Shown: positions 29,742-37,967 of the stretch, piece after piece
Layout: the number at the start of each line of letters is the position of its first letter
Position numbering within the stretch: the stretch's first letter is position 1
Assembly (NCBI GenBank): GCA_018401645.1
Contig: JAGYKK010000002.1
Coordinates: forward strand, 62,001-126,000
Direction of reading: 5' to 3'
Length of the DNA: 64,000 nt
Origin: Mycobacterium sp.
Lineage (GTDB): Bacteria > Actinomycetota > Actinomycetes > Mycobacteriales > Mycobacteriaceae
Position numbers and translations under genes: made by a program
The notes under the pieces: model-generated
Database searches by the model: none
The model's input: the letters and a program-made list of their open reading frames with translations, nothing else
Told to the model about the DNA's origin: nothing

Positions 29742-30997
29742 GCGACTTCCAGGCGCCCAAGGGCGTGCCGGACTATCTGCCGCCGACCTCAGCCGCATTC
29801 GTCGCGGTGCGCGACGGATTGTTGGCCGGCGCCCGCCGAGCCGGCTACGGCGACATCGAGCTGCCGATTTTCGAGGACACCGCGCTCTTCGCCCGCGGGG
29901 TGGGGGAGTCCACCGATGTGGTGTCCAAGGAGATGTACACCTTCGCCGACCGCGGCGACCGTTCGGTGACACTGCGACCGGAGGGCACCGCCGGGGTGAT
30001 GCGCGCGGTGATCGAACACGGACTCGACCGCGGCGCGCTGCCGGTCAAACTGTGTTACGCCGGGCCGTTCTTCCGTTACGAGCGGCCACAGGCCGGGCGC
30101 TATCGTCAACTCCAACAGGTTGGTGTGGAGGCGATCGGGGTGGATGATCCCGCCCTGGATGCTGAGGTGATCGCTATCGCCGACGCCGGGTTCCGGGCGT
30201 TGGGACTTGACGGCTTTCGACTGGAAATCACCTCCTTAGGTGATGACTCGTGCCGTGCTGAGTACCGCGAGTTGTTACAGCAGTTTCTGTTCGGTCTCGA
30301 TCTCGATGAAGCAACCCGCGCGCGCGCCACTCTCAATCCGATGCGGGTGCTCGACGACAAGCGATCCGAGGTTCGGGAATTGACCGCTTCCGCACCGGTA
30401 ATGCTGGATTACCTGTCCGATACGGCGAAGCAGCATTTCGACACGGTGCTCGCTCACCTCGACGCGGTGGGTGTGCCCTATGTCGTTAATCCGAGACTGG
30501 TGCGGGGACTGGACTACTACACCAAGACGACATTCGAGTTCGTCCACGACGGCCTCGGTGCGCAGTCCGGCATCGGCGGCGGTGGGCGTTACGACGGACT
30601 GATGGCACAACTCGGCGGTAGGGATCTCTCCGGTATCGGGTTCGGACTCGGGGTGGACCGCACCCTGCTGGCGTTACACGCGGAGGGCAGGACGGTGGGG
30701 GATGCCCGCCGCTGCGAGGTATTCGGGGTGCCACTGGGGGAGCAGGCGAAACTTGCACTCGCTCGGTTGGCCGCGCAATTGCGCGCCGCCGGGGTGCGGA
30801 TTGACCTCGCCTACGATGACCGCGGAATCAAAGTCGGTTTGCGCTCGGCCGATCGTTTGGGTGCGCGGATCGCCCTCGTCGCCGGCGATCGTGATATCGA
30901 CGCCGGAAACATCGGGGTCAAGGACTTGTCCAACGGGGAACAGATCGAGGTGGCCGTCGGTGCCGTCGTTGCCGAGGTCCTGTCGCGGTTGGCCTGA
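29738..30997 (+). CDS. hisS: Histidyl-tRNA synthetase
   Basis: Class II aminoacyl-tRNA synthetase. 419 residues. Motif 1 region GVPDYLPP, motif 2 region [15 protein letters not shown] with [18 protein letters not shown], the histidine-specific block [14 protein letters not shown], and motif 3 [15 protein letters not shown] are all present, followed by the anticodon-binding domain. GTG overlaps the upstream TGA. Confidence 0.96.
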   Translation: MSDFQAPKGVPDYLPPTSAAFVAVRDGLLAGARRAGYGDIELPIFEDTALFARGVGESTDVVSKEMYTFADRGDRSVTLRPEGTAGVMRAVIEHGLDRGALPVKLCYAGPFFRYERPQAGRYRQLQQVGVEAIGVDDPALDAEVIAIADAGFRALGLDGFRLEITSLGDDSCRAEYRELLQQFLFGLDLDEATRARATLNPMRVLDDKRSEVRELTASAPVMLDYLSDTAKQHFDTVLAHLDAVGVPYVVNPRLVRGLDYYTKTTFEFVHDGLGAQSGIGGGGRYDGLMAQLGGRDLSGIGFGLGVDRTLLALHAEGRTVGDARRCEVFGVPLGEQAKLALARLAAQLRAAGVRIDLAYDDRGIKVGLRSADRLGARIALVAGDRDIDAGNIGVKDLSNGEQIEVAVGAVVAEVLSRLA

Positions 30998-31091
30998 GGA
31001 GAACCCGCGCGACTACCCCGCCGTCCCAAGACTCACGGGATTCTTAATCCGGGGAGGGAACCGCCCGTCGGGCTCACGGCGTTAAGCGACT

Positions 31092-31547
31092 GTGCACCCA
31101 TTCATCAAGGATTACCTGCGCGCTAAAAGCGTGCGGTATTTCCGCGGGCATCGCGACGACGAGTATTTCTTCCTGGTGGACTCCCCCGTCGTTGCCGTTC
31201 ACGGGCGCCTTCACGTTCATCTCGCAGTGAGCGGCCTGCTACGAGACACCGTCCAGATCAGCATCACCCCGGACCGTTACTACCCGGCAGACAAGCGTGA
31301 TCGGCTCTCGGGCCTGGCTGCTCGGTGGACCGCAGGTGGCCAGGGCGCCGAGGCGATAGTGCACGACTCGTGCAATCCGTCCCTGGTCGGGGTCTTGGTC
31401 GAGGATTTCTTTCGCCCGATCTCCGCTGCCGGACTGGCGGGCTTCGTTGATCAGACGATCGCGTCGGCCTTTGAACTATTTGAGCAGGTCACCGTCGAGA
31501 CGCTGCCGTCACGGCGGGCGACCGACATGCTGCGGGATGCAGGCTGA
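31092..31547 (+). CDS. Hypothetical protein, 151 residues
   Basis: Open frame starting GTG at 31092 with no strong Shine-Dalgarno. High third-position GC supports coding. It has no signal peptide or membrane segment; a central part (VHLAVSGLLRDTVQISITPD) reads as beta-rich, and the C-terminus is helical. I do not recognise a named family with confidence; the composition and layout are somewhat like small YbjN-type chaperone-fold proteins. It stands alone between hisS and an exported protein gene. Confidence 0.6.
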   Translation: MHPFIKDYLRAKSVRYFRGHRDDEYFFLVDSPVVAVHGRLHVHLAVSGLLRDTVQISITPDRYYPADKRDRLSGLAARWTAGGQGAEAIVHDSCNPSLVGVLVEDFFRPISAAGLAGFVDQTIASAFELFEQVTVETLPSRRATDMLRDAG

Positions 31548-31592
31548 GGTCGGAAACGTAACGCCGCAACGGCCCGGACCGATAGGACGACC

Positions 31593-31999
31593 ATGCGACA
31601 ACTGACAGTCTCGGTCGCAGCAGCCGCGGTATGCTGGCTGGCTGCCGCCACAATGGCTTGGGCTTCGGGGCCGATCCGGACACCGGTCACCAGGTGACCT
31701 ACACCGTGACAACCACCAGTGATCTGACCGCCAATATCTATTACGTCATGGCCGATCCCCCCGGCGCCGACCAGGCCAACGATGCCCAGTTCATGCCCCT
31801 GGCCCGCACGGGCGTGGGACCGGGCACGCCGTGGACCTTTCAGACCACGCTGAAGGACCCGACCCAGTGGGCCTTCGTCAGCGCCAGCGGTGGTCTGCGG
31901 GTGAACCCAGAGTTCAAGTGTGAGATCGCCGTCGACGGTGAGGTCGTGATCTCCGCCCAGGGCGGCAGTGGTGTGCAGTGCGCCCTGCGTCAGTGGTGA
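31593..31999 (+). CDS. Small secreted protein of the Rv2576c type, one frameshift
   Basis: Frame 3 gives a classical signal peptide from the ATG at 31593 (MRQLTVSVAAAAVCWLAAAT, then MAWA). The mature part runs in another frame as TGHQVTYTVTTTSDLTANIYY and ends GGSGVQCALRQW, which matches the H37Rv protein Rv2576c closely. The frames meet at a GGGG run (31667-31670), a likely homopolymer miscount. Restored, the protein is about 135 residues. Function unknown; family members are predicted exported proteins. Confidence 0.78.
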
Positions 32000-32015
32000 T
32001 CGCTGACCCGATAGC

Positions 32016-32041
32016 TGCGTTTCAGCCTTGCGTTTCAGCCT
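32016..32041. repeat. 13-bp perfect tandem duplication covering the ypfJ-type stop codon
   Basis: TGCGTTTCAGCCT occurs twice in a row (32016-32028 and 32029-32041). The right copy contains the minus-strand TGA at 32035-32037 that ends the protease gene; the left copy duplicates it just downstream. Confidence 0.9.
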
Positions 32042-32925
32042 AGGTTGCCAGCGCGGAAGGTATCGCACTTGTTCGGGTCGCCGGTCTGGTAGCCGATGGT
32101 GAACCATTTTTGGCGCTGCTCAGATGAGCCGTGTGTCCACTGCTCGGGATTGATCCGGCCGGTGGCCTGTTTCTGGATCCGGTCGTCGCCCACCGATGAG
32201 GCCGCCGACAATGCGTCGGCGATATCCTTGTCACTCAACGGCTCCAGGTAGTTGACATCGGTCCCCGGCTGCTTGGTGATCGCCGCGTAGTGCGCCCATA
32301 CGCCCGCGTAGCAGTCCGCCTGTAACTCCGAGCGCACGCCGCCGCCGGTGGCGCCCTGGGCACCCTGCTGAGCGCGGCCGAGATCTCCGAGCAGATTCTG
32401 TACGTGATGGCCGTACTCATGGGCCACCACGTATTCCTGGGCCAACGGCCCGCCGCTGGAACCGAACTGAGTCTTGAGCACCTGGAAGAAATCGGTGTCG
32501 AAATAGGCGGTCTGATCGGCCGGGCAGTAGAACGGGCCGACGTCACTGCTGGCCGGTCCGCAGCCGGTCTGCACCTGGCCCTTGAACAACCGCATCTTGG
32601 GTGGCTTGTAGCCCCGCAGTAGCTGCTGCCAGACTTGGTCCACCGAGTTGCCCGTGGCCACCACGCGACATTCGACGTAGTTGTTCGCGTCAGCGCCGGT
32701 ACGGCACTTGGCCAGGTCGAAACCCGGCTGCGACTGGGCGGCGGGCCCCATCTGCTGCTGACTGAGCACCGGACCCGGGTCGACGCCGAGGAACAACGCC
32801 AGCAGTGCGATCGCGAGTCCGCCGAGGCCGCCACCGAGTGCGATGCCGCGACCGCCGCGACCGCCGCCACCACCGGTACTGGTGGTGTTGCTCGTGTCGA
32901 TCCGTATGCCTTCGTTGAAGGTCAT
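32035..32925 (-). CDS. Neutral zinc metallopeptidase, YpfJ family
   Basis: 296-residue membrane-anchored protein. After the N-terminus MTFNEGIRIDTSNTTS there is a glycine-rich stretch and a membrane segment (LGGLAIALLALFLGV), then the family's metal-binding HEYGH motif in VVAHEYGHHVQNLL, with downstream ELQADCYAGVWAH likely holding the third ligand. The start ATG at 32925 has GAGGAG at good spacing; the longer frame to 33042 would run into the aspS promoter region. Divergent from aspS, as Rv2575 is in H37Rv. Substrate unknown. Confidence 0.9.
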   Translation of the reverse strand: MTFNEGIRIDTSNTTSTGGGGGRGGRGIALGGGLGGLAIALLALFLGVDPGPVLSQQQMGPAAQSQPGFDLAKCRTGADANNYVECRVVATGNSVDQVWQQLLRGYKPPKMRLFKGQVQTGCGPASSDVGPFYCPADQTAYFDTDFFQVLKTQFGSSGGPLAQEYVVAHEYGHHVQNLLGDLGRAQQGAQGATGGGVRSELQADCYAGVWAHYAAITKQPGTDVNYLEPLSDKDIADALSAASSVGDDRIQKQATGRINPEQWTHGSSEQRQKWFTIGYQTGDPNKCDTFRAGNLG

Positions 32926-33072
32926 CAGCGCTCCTCGAGATTGAATCCGCAGGCTGCTCGGCAACCGCCACCAGCTTGCCACAATCGCCTTTGCCGGTGT
33001 CGGTCGTCGGTCCCGCCCGGGGTGTCCATACACTCCGTACAACGAAATAACGTCGGTTACCCCTGCTGAGGA

Positions 33073-34845
33073 GTGTTAGTGCTGCGCAGTCATGCCGCGG
33101 GTTCGTTGGGGGCCGCCGACGCCGGGCAGAAGGTGACGCTGGCGGGCTGGGTGGCCCGGCGCCGCGACCACGGCGGGGTGATCTTCATCGACTTGCGGGA
33201 TTCCACCGGGATCACCCAGGTGGTATTTCGCGGCGCCGACGTGCTGGACCGAGCGCACCGACTTCGGGCCGAGTTCTGTCTCGCCGTCTCCGGTGTGGTG
33301 GAGGTCCGTCCCGAGGGCAACGCCAACGCGGACATCGCGACCGGCGACATCGAGGTCAACGCGACGGCCCTGACGGTCCTGGGGGAGTGTGCGCCGCTGC
33401 CTTTCCAACTCGACGAGGCGGCGGGGGAGGAAGCCCGACTGAAGTACCGATACCTCGACATGCGCCGCGACGGTGGCCCGGGCGATGCCATCCGGTTGCG
33501 CTCACGGGTCAACGCCGCCGCCCGATCGGTGCTCGCCGCGCACGCGTTCGTGGAGATCGAGACGCCTACGCTCACCCGATCCACACCGGAGGGCGCGCGC
33601 GACTTCCTGGTTCCGGCCCGCCTACAGCCCGGCTCGTTCTACGCGCTGCCCCAGAGCCCGCAGTTGTTCAAGCAGTTGCTCATGGTGGCCGGCATGGAGC
33701 GTTACTACCAGATCGCCCGGTGCTACCGAGATGAGGATTTCCGCGCCGACCGACAGCCTGAGTTCACCCAACTCGACGTGGAGATGAGCTTCGTCGACGC
33801 CGACGACGTGATCGCCGTCGCCGAGGAGGTTTTGACCGCACTGTGGGCGCTGATCGGCTACCCGGTTTCCCAGCCGATTCCCCGGATGGCCTACGCGGAT
33901 GCCATGCGGCGCTTCGGCTCCGACAAACCCGATCTTCGGTTCGGCCTCGAACTGATCGAGTGCACCGAGTATTTCGCCGGTACACCCTTCCGGGTGTTCC
34001 AGGCGCCCTATGTGGGCGCGGTGGTGATGCCCGGCGGGGCTTCCCAGCCGCGTCGAACACTGGACGGCTGGCAGGATTGGGCCAAGCAGCGCGGTCACCG
34101 CGGGCTGGCCTACGTTCTCATCGACGACGACGGCACTCTTGGTGGTCCGGTGGCCAAGAATCTCTCCGATACCGAGCGCGGCGGATTGGCCGCCCACGTC
34201 GGCGCGGAACCCGGTGACTGCGTGTTCTTTTCGGCCGGTCCGGTCCGGACGTCTAGAGCGCTGCTGGGGGCCGCCCGTGGCGAGATAGCCCGCCGTCTGG
34301 ACATGATCGACCCTCAGGCGTGGGCATTCGTGTGGATCGTGGACCCTCCACTGTTCGAGCCTGCCGGCGATGCCACCGCGGCAGGGGATGTGGCGGTCGG
34401 CGCCGGAGAATGGACGGCGGTGCATCACGCTTTCACCGCCGCGAAGCCCGAACACGTGGTTCTCATCGACACCGACCCGGGTGCGGTGCTGGCCGACGCC
34501 TACGACATCGTCTGCAACGGCCACGAAATCGGTGGTGGCTCGATCCGCATACACCGCCGCGATATCCAGGAGCGGGTGTTCGCGGTGATGGGTATCGACA
34601 AAGCCGAAGCAGGAGAGAAGTTCGGGTTCCTCCTCGATGCCTTCACTTTCGGCGCCCCGCCACACGGCGGCATCGCCTTCGGCTGGGACCGCATCACCGC
34701 ATTGCTGTTTGGCGCCGAATCTATCCGGGATGTGATCGCCTTTCCCAAGTCCGGCGGAGGCGTCGACCCACTCACCGATGCACCTGCCGCCATCACCGCG
34801 CAACAGCGCAAGGAATCCGGGATGGATCACCGGCCCGAGAAGTAG
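33073..34845 (+). CDS. aspS: Aspartyl-tRNA synthetase
   Basis: Class IIb synthetase of 590 residues. N-terminal OB fold ([23 protein letters not shown]), motif 2 with [24 protein letters not shown], the bacterial insertion (GAD) domain, and motif 3 GIAFGWDRI. In mycobacteria this enzyme is non-discriminating and also charges tRNA-Asn; that is family knowledge, not seen here. The GTG at 33073 is chosen to give MLVLRSH, matching the H37Rv N-terminus, with CTGAGGAG just upstream. Confidence 0.96.
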   Translation: MLVLRSHAAGSLGAADAGQKVTLAGWVARRRDHGGVIFIDLRDSTGITQVVFRGADVLDRAHRLRAEFCLAVSGVVEVRPEGNANADIATGDIEVNATALTVLGECAPLPFQLDEAAGEEARLKYRYLDMRRDGGPGDAIRLRSRVNAAARSVLAAHAFVEIETPTLTRSTPEGARDFLVPARLQPGSFYALPQSPQLFKQLLMVAGMERYYQIARCYRDEDFRADRQPEFTQLDVEMSFVDADDVIAVAEEVLTALWALIGYPVSQPIPRMAYADAMRRFGSDKPDLRFGLELIECTEYFAGTPFRVFQAPYVGAVVMPGGASQPRRTLDGWQDWAKQRGHRGLAYVLIDDDGTLGGPVAKNLSDTERGGLAAHVGAEPGDCVFFSAGPVRTSRALLGAARGEIARRLDMIDPQAWAFVWIVDPPLFEPAGDATAAGDVAVGAGEWTAVHHAFTAAKPEHVVLIDTDPGAVLADAYDIVCNGHEIGGGSIRIHRRDIQERVFAVMGIDKAEAGEKFGFLLDAFTFGAPPHGGIAFGWDRITALLFGAESIRDVIAFPKSGGGVDPLTDAPAAITAQQRKESGMDHRPEK

Positions 34846-34909
34846 GGTGCGATCCCCGGGCCGTCGGCCCTGCCACGGAAACTGCAGTATCGACCTCTAG
34901 CATTGGCGC

Positions 34910-36226
34910 GTGGACAACACGCTCGACTACATGGATCAGGCGTCGTTTCTAGGCCTGCGCGCCCTCGGTCACGGGCCGGTGATCCAGTTCACCTGGATCT
35001 ACGAACATGACGTCGATCTGGTCGCGCTCAGGCGGTTTCACCGCGACCTGGGACGAGGCTTTCTCGGCCGTCGTATCGAACGCTCGCCTCTGCCGTTCGG
35101 CAGACACCGGTGGATCGCTTGGCCGGGCCCCACTGATGTCGACGTCGCCCGTGCCCCGCGGCCACGCAGTGAACTCACCGCCTGGACCGATGAGCAGGCC
35201 AGGCTGCCGATCGATCCGGAACGGGGGCCCTCGTGGCGCCTGGCAGTCCTGCCCCTCACCTCCGGCGGTGCGGCGGTGACACTGGTCGCCTCACACACCG
35301 TCGCCGATGGGGTCGGCTTGTCGATCGCGGTCGCCAACGCCGTCAGGGGCGAGACCGCGAACCCCGGCTACCCGCCGAGCGGATCGCGGAACACGCTCAG
35401 TGCGCTGCGTACTGATTCACGTGCAACCATCCGGGCTCTCCCGGAAGTAGGGCGAGCATTGGCAGCAGCGTTGAGACTGGCTCGCGGTGGAGACGATGCG
35501 GTGTTGTCCCGCCAGGGCGCCGGAGGCACTTCCACCGGGGTCCGAGGTGAGGTGACTGTGCCGTCGGTAACCGCATACGTGAACACCGGCGAGTGGGATG
35601 AGAAAGCGGCAAGCCTTGGTGGAACAAGCAATTCGCTCTTTCTGGGTGTCGCGACAAGAATTGGTTACCGACTGGGGTACGTCGCGGCGGACGGCAACGC
35701 GACGCTCTCCCTTCCGGTCAACGAACGAATCGCGGACGACACCCGGGGAAACGCTCTGACCGGTGTGACGCTGAGTGCCGATCCGGCGGGCGTCACCGCC
35801 GATCTGCGAGGTGTGCGCGCGGATCTCAAGGTGGCGCTGTCTACGCTCGGTGAGGCGCGCCACCAACTGTTGGCGCCGTTGCCGCTGACGCCGTTGATTC
35901 CCAGGGTTCTGGCCCGCCGACTTGAGTCCATGGTGGTGGGGACCGCCGTCATCGGTTGTTCGAACCTGGTGGAAATCGATCCGGCCGTCAATCGTCCGGA
36001 CGGCACCGACGCTGATTACTTCGCGATCCGGATGTTCGAGCACAGCGACTGGGCGTACCCGCGGCGTGCCATAGCTTTTCCACCCGTGGTTTCCGGTCGC
36101 ATCGGCGGTAGGGTTTTTCTCAGCGTGGGCTACGCCGAGGCGGACGGGACGACCACCACCACCGAACTCAAGGAAACGGTCCGCGGAGCCCTCGCCGATT
36201 TCGGATTGACCGGGTTCATCGAGTGA
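34910..36226 (+). CDS. Condensation/WS-DGAT-like acyltransferase
   Basis: 438-residue protein of the CoA-dependent acyltransferase fold. The N-terminus (LDYMDQASFLGLRALG) resembles wax-ester synthase and PapA-type starts. The catalytic motif appears as ASHTVADGVG (His129, Asp133, Gly134), lacking the first His of the full HHxxxDG. Later blocks LSLPVNERI and VIGCSNLVEIDP fit the second half of the fold. Likely role: acyl transfer in lipid or glycolipid synthesis; donor and acceptor unknown. It lies at the start of a region that is not found between aspS and rarA in H37Rv. Confidence 0.72.
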   Translation: MDNTLDYMDQASFLGLRALGHGPVIQFTWIYEHDVDLVALRRFHRDLGRGFLGRRIERSPLPFGRHRWIAWPGPTDVDVARAPRPRSELTAWTDEQARLPIDPERGPSWRLAVLPLTSGGAAVTLVASHTVADGVGLSIAVANAVRGETANPGYPPSGSRNTLSALRTDSRATIRALPEVGRALAAALRLARGGDDAVLSRQGAGGTSTGVRGEVTVPSVTAYVNTGEWDEKAASLGGTSNSLFLGVATRIGYRLGYVAADGNATLSLPVNERIADDTRGNALTGVTLSADPAGVTADLRGVRADLKVALSTLGEARHQLLAPLPLTPLIPRVLARRLESMVVGTAVIGCSNLVEIDPAVNRPDGTDADYFAIRMFEHSDWAYPRRAIAFPPVVSGRIGGRVFLSVGYAEADGTTTTTELKETVRGALADFGLTGFIE

Positions 36227-36248
36227 AGACCGAGTTCATCGAGTGAAG
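36214..36248 (+). repeat. 20-bp-period duplication of the acyltransferase stop region
   Basis: GTTCATCGAGTGAAG occurs at 36214-36228 and again at 36234-36248. The first copy includes the true stop TGA (36224-36226); the second repeats the codons and stop downstream. Confidence 0.88.
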
Positions 36249-36277
36249 CAGGCCCCCGCGGGAGCCGGATGAGATTT

Positions 36278-36320
36278 AAAAAAGCACCCGGCCCCACGCG
36301 ACTCGCGTGAGGCCGGGTGC
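36278..36320 (-). terminator. Intrinsic terminator of the minus-strand repeat-protein operon
   Basis: A perfect 10-bp stem, GCACCCGGCC (36284-36293) with GGCCGGGTGC (36311-36320). On the minus strand the stem is followed by a run of six T (complement of A 36278-36283). It lies 15 bp past the stop of the glycine-rich gene and therefore ends transcription arriving from the right. The plus-strand side lacks a T run. Confidence 0.88.
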
Positions 36321-36334
36321 CGTTCGAACTGAGG

Positions 36335-36592
36335 CTACTTGCGGCCCTTCATGACCGCGCCCACGATTGCGGTCAGCACGGCACCGGCGACGCCGCCGCC
36401 GCCAACCGAACCCGCGATCTGGGCGATGTCGAGTCCGCCGCCCCCACCGCCGAGGAGGCCGCCCAGCAGGCCACCTCCCAGCCCACCACCCACCGCGCCG
36501 GCGATGCTGTTACCAGCCGCACCGAGGTTGTTCTTGGCGCCTGCGACATTACCGCCGATGAGTCCACCGACGATGCCCAGTATCCATTCCAT
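36335..36592 (-). CDS. Small glycine-rich membrane protein
   Basis: 85 residues, more than a third glycine, with two hydrophobic segments (ILGIVGGLIGGNVAG at the N-terminus; VAGAVLTAIVGAVMK at the C-terminus) joined by a GGGLGGGLLGGLLGG stretch. The GxxxG spacing resembles glycine-zipper membrane proteins that self-associate. AGGGAGA precedes the ATG. It is the last gene of the minus-strand group and directly precedes the terminator. Similar short proteins are scattered in bacteria without known function. Confidence 0.82.
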   Translation of the reverse strand: MEWILGIVGGLIGGNVAGAKNNLGAAGNSIAGAVGGGLGGGLLGGLLGGGGGGLDIAQIAGSVGGGGVAGAVLTAIVGAVMKGRK

Positions 36593-36657
36593 CTGTTTTT
36601 CTCCCTAGGTGGTGCACGCTGCTCAGTGTGAGCAGCAGGTGTCTGCTACCGACGCGA

Positions 36658-37849
36658 TCAGTCGGGGATCGAGTCGCTCTTGTCAGCGACGCTTTCCTGG
36701 TCATCTCCGAGTGCGTTGTTCTCGTAGGTCACTCGGGCCGTCGTCTCGGTACCAGCGGGGGACTCCTCGTAGCGCACCACGGTGGTCACATCTTCGCTTG
36801 TCTCAGTGCGGATCGTCGCCTTCGGCGGCTCAGAGAGCAGTGGCCGTGGAGCAGGCGGTGGCGTCACCGGCTTGGGGCCGGTGGCGGCGCCACCTTGGCG
36901 ACCGGAGGAGCCACTGGCGGGGCCGAAGGGCCGGGGGCCATGGCTTGGGCGCAGGGCGAGCCTGACGACCGGCGCCGGGCGGGCCGGGGGCGGTGTCGGC
37001 TTGACCACCGAGCGCGCCTTCGGCAACCCGCACCGGAGCCACCTCCTGCGGACGCTTGCGCAGCAGCCAACCGAGGCCCGCGATCACCGGTACGGCGAGC
37101 AGCAGCCACAGCCAGTTGAAGCCCTTCGTCTCGACCTTCTCGGTGGTGATCGTCCTACCAGGTGCTGCGCTCACAGACGTCGTCCCTTCTGCAGTCGGTG
37201 CGTTGGCACCGAAACCGGGGATCTTGGCCGCGAGGGCGGCCGGGATGGTGAGAAGACCGCCGGCCTTCGACCACTGGATCTCGGTGCCCTCGGGCCCGAC
37301 GAATTTCCCGGTCTGCATGTCGCCGGTCACGGAGGTGTCCGCGCTGGGATACCCGAACGGCCCGGTGATCGCACCGGACTGACGCCAGGCCTCCAGCACC
37401 TTGCCCTTGATCACCGATGCGCCCCACTGCGGGCTCCAGTAGATCGCGGCACCTTCAGGGGCGGAGAAGTCGTTGAAGCGTCCGACGCCGTCGCCGACAT
37501 CGCCCTCATCGTTCTTCGGGAAACCAAGACCGCTGCCGGGGCCGCCGAGGGCTTCGTAGCGATCCAGGATCACTCCGTACATCACATGGGCGCCGGTGTT
37601 CTTGGAGTAGAAGATCGTCCCGCCCTCGTAATCGCGCTCAGCGCCCCCTGCGACATCGACGGCCTCGCCGAGTGGCGCGCCGAGCAACGATGATTCGCCG
37701 CCGAAGGTGGTGTAGCGGTCGTTGATGGTCTCGACGGCCTCGGTTGAGGGCTCGGCGCTCGCGACGGGGGCACTCACCAGAAGGGAACTGGCCAGGATGA
37801 ACATTCCGCCCAGCGCGAGGGATGCTCGCAGCGGTGCTTGTGGCGTCAC
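36658..37849 (-). CDS. LGFP-repeat cell-envelope protein with membrane anchor, one frameshift
   Basis: Signal peptide (MFILASSLLVSAPVASA) followed by three to four LGFP repeats (LGAPLGEAVDVAGG, SGLGFPKNDEGDVG, TGPFGYPSADTSVTG), a linker, one membrane helix (WLWLLLAVPVIAGLGWLL) and RKRP. LGFP repeats in corynebacteria and mycobacteria are linked to cell-wall association. After the helix the frame changes near 37015: the tail is VVKPTPPPARPAP and an acidic end at 36658 (ENNALGDDQESVADKSD). Restored length is about 396 residues. With this topology the repeats face the wall and the proline-rich, acidic tail is cytoplasmic. It lies about 120 bp after the repeat-protein gene. Confidence 0.82.
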
Positions 37850-37967
37850 AACAGACTCCTTAGTGATAACTGGTTGATTGTTTTGATGCTCGGTTGGACA
37901 GTAGAGGGTTGGCGCCGGGACGGGAGGGGGTTCGACCGCCCCGGCGTCAAGCCTTCATGCGGCAGCG

